Assembly: GCA_003695285.1 (NCBI GenBank)
Contig: RFIL01000531.1
Coordinates: forward strand, 1-9,946
Source of the DNA: Calditrichota bacterium
GTDB lineage: Bacteria > Calditrichota > Calditrichia > RBG-13-44-9 > J075
DNA length: 9,946 bases
Direction: 5' to 3'
Made by a program: the position numbers and the translations under genes. This document shows positions 6,252 through 9,946 of this stretch, piece by piece (within the stretch, counting starts at the first letter, position 1; each line of letters begins with the position of its first letter). The notes under the pieces were generated by a model. That model was not told where the DNA came from. It worked only from the letters and a program-made list of their open reading frames with translations, and searched no databases.

Positions 6252-6259
6252 GGGAGGTG
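6252..6259 (+). promoter_or_regulatory. ribosome binding site deciding the cytochrome start
   Basis: GGGAGGTG lies 4 nt before the ATG at 6264. It favours this start over an in-frame codon at 6234, which has no ribosome site and would put ten polar residues ahead of the signal peptide. Confidence 0.8.
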
Positions 6260-6263
6260 TGCT

Positions 6264-7655
6264 ATGAAAAAATATCTACCTTTTTCAGCAATTCTGATGG
6301 GTATGTTATTTCTTCAAACCATTTTGTATGCGCAACCGGGTAATTTCCCCAATAGTTTACATTTTACCCGTCAGGGGAAAGTAACTTTTTACAGTCAAGC
6401 GAACGGTGGATTTGAGAGTTATACCGGAGTTCCCATCGAAGATATTGGTTGTCTAAAATGTCATCCGGGGACCAAAGCCGATGGCACCCCAATTGACCCG
6501 GCAACTTACGTCCCGGATTGTTATGATTGCCATGTCACCCCCGGTGATCAGGTAAGCGATGATATCTGTTTGAAATGTCATGGTCGGCAGAAAAGAGAAA
6601 TACAGGTCTTAAATTTACCGGACGTTCATCGGGATACTCAAAATTTCAATTGTGAGAATTGCCACACCACCGGAGACATTCATGGAGACGGTACCAGTTA
6701 TAATTCGTTATTAGATGACGGTGCAATTGATACGGATTGTCAGGATTGTCATACCTCTATCCCACAAAATGCCGAACATCAACAGCACTCCGGCGACATC
6801 CATTGTAGCACCTGCCATATGCAAACGGTTATTACCTGCTACAATTGTCACTTCAACAGCGTGGTAGAGGGTCATATTAAACGGGCGGTTAAAATTCTGC
6901 AGAATTACATCTTATTGGGGACTCGGGCTTCAGACAACAAAATCTATCCCGCTACTTTCATGGCTCTGTATTATAAAACTCCCAGCAACCAGGATACTTC
7001 TTTTTATACGGTTGTCCCCTATTATTCCCACAGTATTGTCTCACAAGGAAGGGAGTGCAATGATTGTCATAACAACCAAAATGTCCAGGATTACAATAAC
7101 ACTGGAGAGTTAGTTATCACCCAGTGGGATGCCAATCAGCACATGTTGATGAACCGTACCGGAGTGATCCCACTCGTTCCCGACTGGCAAACAGCCTTTA
7201 AATTTGACTTCCTCAATTACACCGGTCAATTAGATACCTCCTACACAGACCCCACTCTCTGGGAATTAGCAGAAAGCGGAACCGCCGACCATACACAGAA
7301 CCTCGGATATATATTACCCCTTACTCAGGAACAAATGAACTGGCTTTCTACTCCCATGGCGATTGATGAATCCGAAGACAGGATTCCCAAGGAATTTGCA
7401 CTCTATCAAAATTATCCGAACCCATTCAATCCCACTACAACAATTTCCTTCAGCTTGCCCATAAGCAGCCGGGTAACATTGAAGATATACGACCTGACAG
7501 GACAGGAAGTCGCCACTTTGTTGGAAAATCAACAACTCACACCCGGGACTCATGAAATAAATTTTGAGGCGGAACAATTACCCAGTGGCGTTTATCTCTA
7601 TCGCCTGTGGACTACTCAATATAGCGCCGCCAAAAAAATGGTTTTGATAAAATAA
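6264..7655 (+). CDS. secreted octahaem c-type cytochrome with T9SS sorting domain
   Basis: A 463-residue protein from the ATG at 6264. Residues 1-23 are a Sec signal peptide (MKKYLPF, hydrophobic core, LYA|QP cleavage). Eight CxxCH haem sites begin at C63, C86, C102, C130, C159, C181, C192 and C265. The sixth and seventh are only 11 residues apart, and the eighth is separated by about 70 residues. Extra histidines (for example H122, H140, H175, H180, H204, H256) could be distal ligands. Residues 377-463 are a type A T9SS sorting domain: FALYQNYPNPFNPTT, VTLKIYDLTGQEVATLL, LPSGVYLYRL, AAKKMVLIK. The expected route is Sec export, periplasmic haem attachment, then T9SS secretion with surface attachment. 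This implies electron transfer at the cell surface, but the partner and substrate are unknown. No other cytochrome or maturation gene is adjacent. It appears monocistronic, with its own promoter and terminator. Confidence 0.9.
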   Translation: MKKYLPFSAILMGMLFLQTILYAQPGNFPNSLHFTRQGKVTFYSQANGGFESYTGVPIEDIGCLKCHPGTKADGTPIDPATYVPDCYDCHVTPGDQVSDDICLKCHGRQKREIQVLNLPDVHRDTQNFNCENCHTTGDIHGDGTSYNSLLDDGAIDTDCQDCHTSIPQNAEHQQHSGDIHCSTCHMQTVITCYNCHFNSVVEGHIKRAVKILQNYILLGTRASDNKIYPATFMALYYKTPSNQDTSFYTVVPYYSHSIVSQGRECNDCHNNQNVQDYNNTGELVITQWDANQHMLMNRTGVIPLVPDWQTAFKFDFLNYTGQLDTSYTDPTLWELAESGTADHTQNLGYILPLTQEQMNWLSTPMAIDESEDRIPKEFALYQNYPNPFNPTTTISFSLPISSRVTLKIYDLTGQEVATLLENQQLTPGTHEINFEAEQLPSGVYLYRLWTTQYSAAKKMVLIK

Positions 7656-7680
7656 CCTCAATCTTTAACTATCACGACAG

Positions 7681-7709
7681 AAGGCGCCTGGTTCTTCCGG
7701 GCGCCTTTT
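7681..7709 (+). terminator. intrinsic terminator after the cytochrome gene
   Basis: AAGGCGCC (7681-7688) pairs with GGCGCCTT (7700-7707), with two more G-C pairs inside the loop, followed by TTTT. It starts 25 bp past the stop. The opposite strand has only a poor U-tract (TTCTGTC), so it mainly serves the plus strand. The convergent sbcD has no clear terminator of its own in the gap 7710-7837. Confidence 0.85.
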
Positions 7710-7837
7710 ACTTACCAACCAGAACATTTTTCATCCCCAACACCCAATTGTAGCCACCTGAGACCCAAGAGCTTATCAAAACTCATGCTAAGTTTATAGA
7801 GACATCAGGCAACTGAACCTAAACCTCAATTTTAAAT

Positions 7838-9067
7838 CTAACCTTTCTCCCTTTCAACGGATTGTATTTCCCTAAACAATTCAATCAATTCTTCTCCGGG
7901 AGGTTGATTGTGTTTGTATATAAAATAGCTTTTAAACAGTTCCTCCATGGAGTTCTCCAGATTGATGCTCTTCCCATGCGAGGGAGTGTCGGAAAGGGCT
8001 TCGGAAAGTAGGGGAATTATTGCTACAATGCCCGAATGGGCTTCACTCAATCGTTTTCGCTCTTCTGCCGTCAAATAGGTGGGGGTGACAATGGTTAGTT
8101 CCACCAGGGCATCGGGATTCTCTTTAAGCCAATCCACTGCACTGCCAACATCTTCAAAGCGTTTTCGATAAAGAGTTCTCCCGGATGTAAGTGGAATTTC
8201 GTTTATCGAAACTTTTTCTCCCGGGTGAGCTTCCACTATCATCACATATTTGGTTTGTTCAGCCTCACTCATGCTGTAACACAAAGGGCTGCTGCTATAA
8301 ATCATCGGACAGGGGTCATCTGCCACCACTTGTTTCCGATGGAGATGTCCCAATGCCACATATTGTATTTGGGGAGGAATATTGCTGCTGTGAATCGCCT
8401 GAGCTCCCCCGACATGGAGGATGGGTTTTTCTTCCTCCGGTTCTTCCCCCGGCTCTTCCCCCTGCTTTACAAAAAATAAATGCGCCATCAAAATATTGAC
8501 CCCGTTATCGTCGCAGTATCTTTCTGCCAGGGTTTGCCAGTGTTGTTGGAGCAGTTCTCTCAACTCCTGCTCAGGGTCATCCAACCCCAGAAAAGATCGA
8601 AGACGAAGTTCGTTGGCATAGGGAGTTAATATTAATCGGAGCGGTTCTCTAATTTCCGGCAGTTGAATTTCAATAAACCCTTTATCGGCATTGAGGAGTT
8701 TTAACCCGCTACTCAGCTCAAAAGGGTGAATGAAGGTATTCGGATAGCCCACCAGTAGAATCCCACACTCCTTTGCCAATGGCTCCGGTGCTTCAATGCG
8801 ATCCGGAGAATCATGATTACCCGCGATCGCAACGACCAACCGTTTTCCATTAAGAGAGAGGCGTTTAAGGGTTTTATAGAAGAGATCAATCGCCTCTGTC
8901 GGTGGATTGAAGGTGTCGAATAAATCGCCGGCAATCAATACCGCATCCACCTGATGCTCATCTGCTATTTGACAAATTTCATCCAGTACTTCCTGTTGTT
9001 CATCAAGGCGTGAAAAACGTTCTAAACGTTTTCCAAGGTGCCAATCGGCTGTATGTAACAATTTCAT
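7838..9067 (-). CDS. sbcD: nuclease SbcCD subunit D (Mre11-type)
   Basis: A 409-residue calcineurin-like metallophosphoesterase and the nuclease half of SbcCD (bacterial Mre11-Rad50), which opens DNA hairpins and trims protein-blocked ends. All metal motifs are present: D8 and H10 in HTADWHLGK, D48 in IAGDLFD, N84-H85-D86 in AGNHDSP, H196 in MAHLFF, and H241/H243 in ALGHLHRKQ. A capping region (about 280-365) follows, and the final ~40 residues could hold the SbcC-binding helices. Residues 203-213 are a short Glu/Pro insertion before the last metal motif. AAAGGAT precedes the ATG. The usual partner sbcC is not downstream: that side holds the convergent cytochrome gene, so SbcC must be encoded elsewhere. 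Confidence 0.95.
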   Translation of the reverse strand: MKLLHTADWHLGKRLERFSRLDEQQEVLDEICQIADEHQVDAVLIAGDLFDTFNPPTEAIDLFYKTLKRLSLNGKRLVVAIAGNHDSPDRIEAPEPLAKECGILLVGYPNTFIHPFELSSGLKLLNADKGFIEIQLPEIREPLRLILTPYANELRLRSFLGLDDPEQELRELLQQHWQTLAERYCDDNGVNILMAHLFFVKQGEEPGEEPEEEKPILHVGGAQAIHSSNIPPQIQYVALGHLHRKQVVADDPCPMIYSSSPLCYSMSEAEQTKYVMIVEAHPGEKVSINEIPLTSGRTLYRKRFEDVGSAVDWLKENPDALVELTIVTPTYLTAEERKRLSEAHSGIVAIIPLLSEALSDTPSHGKSINLENSMEELFKSYFIYKHNQPPGEELIELFREIQSVEREKG

Positions 9068-9084
9068 GGAATAATCCTTTAACT

Positions 9085-9118
9085 CCGGTTCGTCATTAAC
9101 GCTCCAACCCGGTTTTTT
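9085..9118 (+). repeat. terminator-like hairpin antisense to the sbcD leader
   Basis: CCGGTT (9085-9090) pairs with AACCCGG (9106-9112) with one bulged base, and on the plus strand is followed directly by TTTTTT (9113-9118). No plus-strand gene ends here. It may stop antisense transcripts before the crp-like gene, form structure in the sbcD leader, or be chance. Confidence 0.35.
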
Positions 9119-9176
9119 ATCTTAAGTACCTGTTTATTTTCTGGATTCCTTCTTTGATACCAAAAACCCTTAAAAA

Positions 9177-9194
9177 ATCAAGTAAAAACTTGAT
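9177..9194. repeat. perfect 7-4-7 inverted repeat in the sbcD/crp divergent region
   Basis: ATCAAGT (9177-9183) and ACTTGAT (9188-9194) flank AAAA. On the minus strand it is followed by TTTTTT, which makes it look like a weak AT-rich terminator or attenuator upstream of sbcD. It could equally be a protein-binding palindrome about 100 bp upstream of the predicted regulator start. Confidence 0.45.
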
Positions 9195-9225
9195 AGGTAA
9201 TCATAAAGTTATTAAAATCACTCTA

Positions 9226-9259
9226 AGCCAAAAAATAAGTTTGAAACTTTTGATTGGCT
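9226..9259. promoter_or_regulatory. nested dyad overlapping the regulator promoter, candidate operator
   Basis: Outer arms AGCCAA (9226-9231) and TTGGCT (9254-9259) enclose the 13-bp palindrome AAGTTTGAAACTT (9237-9249). The two centres differ by half a base. The element covers the proposed -33 TTTG (9249-9252), so a bound protein would block or modify the promoter. Autoregulation by the Crp/Fnr protein is an obvious but untested idea. Confidence 0.5.
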
Positions 9260-9278
9260 AAGAAAATGTGTAAATTTG
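9249..9278 (+). promoter_or_regulatory. Bacteroidota-type promoter for the Crp/Fnr regulator
   Basis: TTTG (9249-9252) is followed after 18 bp by TAAATTTG (9271-9278), a full match to the Bacteroidota -33 TTTG / -7 TAnnTTTG consensus. The predicted leader is about 48 nt. A small palindrome TTTGTTACAAA (9279-9289) lies at the expected transcript start. Confidence 0.5.
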
Positions 9279-9332
9279 TTTGTTACAAAATAAAAAAACA
9301 TTGGTGCTGTCCTCTGACGCAGGCAGGTTATT

Positions 9333-9946
9333 ATGAAATCAAAAATTGAAATACCCTCTTGTGAAGAATGCTCAACACGGATTTGTTCAATCTTCAGCGA
9401 ACTAACACCGGAAGAACTGGAACTCATCAGTCATAACAAAGGGGGAAACTTATACAAACGAGGTCAGCATATCTTCTTTGCCGGTACCCGTCCTTCTGGT
9501 TTGTATTGTATCAATTCCGGGAAAGTGAAAGTTTTCAAAATTGACCAGAGTGGCAAGGAACAGATTGTACGTCTGGCAAAATCCGGTGACATACTGGGAT
9601 ACCGAACATTAATCAGTGGCGACTTATACACCTCTTTTGCTGCTCCATTGGAAGACTCGATGATTTGTTTTATCCCCAAAAGTGTGTTCCTGAATCTCAT
9701 TCAATCCAATCCCATGTTATCAATGAAGGTCATGCAACTCCTGGCGCAAGACCTGCGTGCTGCGGAAGAACGAATTGCCAATATTGCGCAGAAATCTGTC
9801 CGGGAACGACTGGCAGAAGCCCTATTGATACTCCGAGAATTTTATGGCATGGAAGAAGACAATGAAACTCTTGGAGTTGCCATTACCCGGGAGGACCTTG
9901 CCAATATTGTTGGAACAGCTACCGAAACCGTCATCCGATTTCTTTC
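9333..9946 (+). CDS. Crp/Fnr family regulator with FNR-like cysteines, 3' end cut by the window
   Basis: An open frame from the ATG at 9333 to the window edge encodes 204 residues. A family length near 230 suggests about 25 are missing. Residues 20-120 are a cyclic-nucleotide-binding-type beta roll (YKRGQHIFFAGTRPSGLYCI, SGKVKVFKIDQSGKEQIVRL, GDILGYRTL). A long dimer helix (about 127-170) follows, then a winged helix-turn-helix (ITREDLANIVGTATETVIRFL, 184-204). Cysteines C10, C13, C18 and C112 mimic the E. coli FNR [4Fe-4S] ligands C20, C23, C29 and C122 in spacing, so oxygen or redox sensing is plausible. The recognition helix has E198-x-x-I201-R202 where FNR has E-x-x-S-R, so the DNA site may differ from TTGAT-N4-ATCAA. 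The ribosome site is weak (AGG, 5 nt upstream). It is divergent from sbcD. Confidence 0.88.
   Translation, partial: MKSKIEIPSCEECSTRICSIFSELTPEELELISHNKGGNLYKRGQHIFFAGTRPSGLYCINSGKVKVFKIDQSGKEQIVRLAKSGDILGYRTLISGDLYTSFAAPLEDSMICFIPKSVFLNLIQSNPMLSMKVMQLLAQDLRAAEERIANIAQKSVRERLAEALLILREFYGMEEDNETLGVAITREDLANIVGTATETVIRFL

Larger units (their letters stand above)
5763..6263. other. 501-bp AT-rich divergent control region between ffh and the cytochrome gene
   Basis: No gene or known RNA is seen. The stretch is markedly more AT-rich than the neighbouring genes. It holds the ffh promoter candidate (5825-5853), a dyad TTGTTA-N11-TAACAA (5959-5981), a direct repeat TGTTACCTTTT(T)AAA at 5960-5973 and 6012-6026, an imperfect palindrome near 6040-6054, a better related palindrome at 6118-6134 and the cytochrome promoter candidate (6155-6185). 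The size and density of symmetric sites suggest regulated expression of the cytochrome. Confidence 0.6.

Noticed and set aside
6234..6263. Earlier in-frame start for the cytochrome
   Set aside because: No ribosome site, and it adds polar residues before a standard signal peptide. GGGAGGTG points to 6264.
5763..6263. tRNA, small RNA or CRISPR in the long gap
   Set aside because: No cloverleaf-like stems or TTCGA loop, no regularly spaced identical repeats. The only structure is short AT-rich dyads.
1..9946. A mobile or defence system
   Set aside because: No integrase, transposase, toxin-antitoxin, restriction or phage-like gene. The genes are core functions, and none of the observed inverted repeats flanks a cargo region.

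Overview
The window looks like chromosomal core DNA of an FCB-superphylum bacterium, perhaps Calditrichota, Ignavibacteria or a related candidate phylum. Three things suggest this. One protein carries a C-terminal type IX secretion sorting domain with the 'NYPNPFNPTT' signature. Ribosomal protein S16 has the long acidic tail known from Bacteroidota. One promoter candidate (TTTG-N18-TAAATTTG) matches the Bacteroidota -33/-7 consensus. The intact ffh-rpsP-khpA-rimM-trmD-rplS order is more like Firmicutes or Calditrichota than typical Bacteroidota. The lineage call is inference, because no marker search could be run. No prophage, insertion sequence, CRISPR array, tRNA or rRNA was recognised.

Layout, left to right. 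(1) 2-1282, minus: an unusual PlsC-type acyltransferase with an N-terminal zinc ribbon and an uncharacterised middle domain. It is its own transcription unit, separated by a 367-bp gap that holds the terminator of the next operon. (2) 1650-5762, minus: a six-gene translation and protein-export operon read as ffh, rpsP, khpA, rimM, trmD, rplS. A sigma70-like promoter lies at 5825-5853 and a strong intrinsic terminator at 1579-1623. The two gaps flanking khpA are long and each contains an inverted repeat. (3) 5763-6263: a 501-bp AT-rich divergent control region rich in dyads and direct repeats. (4) 6264-7655, plus: a secreted eight-haem c-type cytochrome with a T9SS sorting domain, followed by a terminator. 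(5) 7838-9067, minus: sbcD (Mre11-type nuclease) without an adjacent sbcC. (6) 9068-9332: a divergent control region with several palindromes. (7) 9333 to the right edge, plus: a Crp/Fnr regulator with an FNR-like set of four cysteines, cut by the window end.

How the parts fit. The operon in (2) joins the SRP GTPase, two ribosomal proteins, a 30S maturation factor, a tRNA methyltransferase and a KH RNA-binding protein, a standard growth-linked set. The cytochrome is predicted to be exported by Sec, loaded with haem in the periplasm and moved to the cell surface by T9SS, which would suit extracellular or outer-surface electron transfer. The possible oxygen- or redox-sensing FNR-like regulator about 1.7 kb away is a candidate controller of it, but that link is speculation. 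No defence island or clearly new multi-gene system is visible. The most distinctive items are the acyltransferase architecture, the T9SS-sorted octahaem cytochrome and the dyad-rich control regions.
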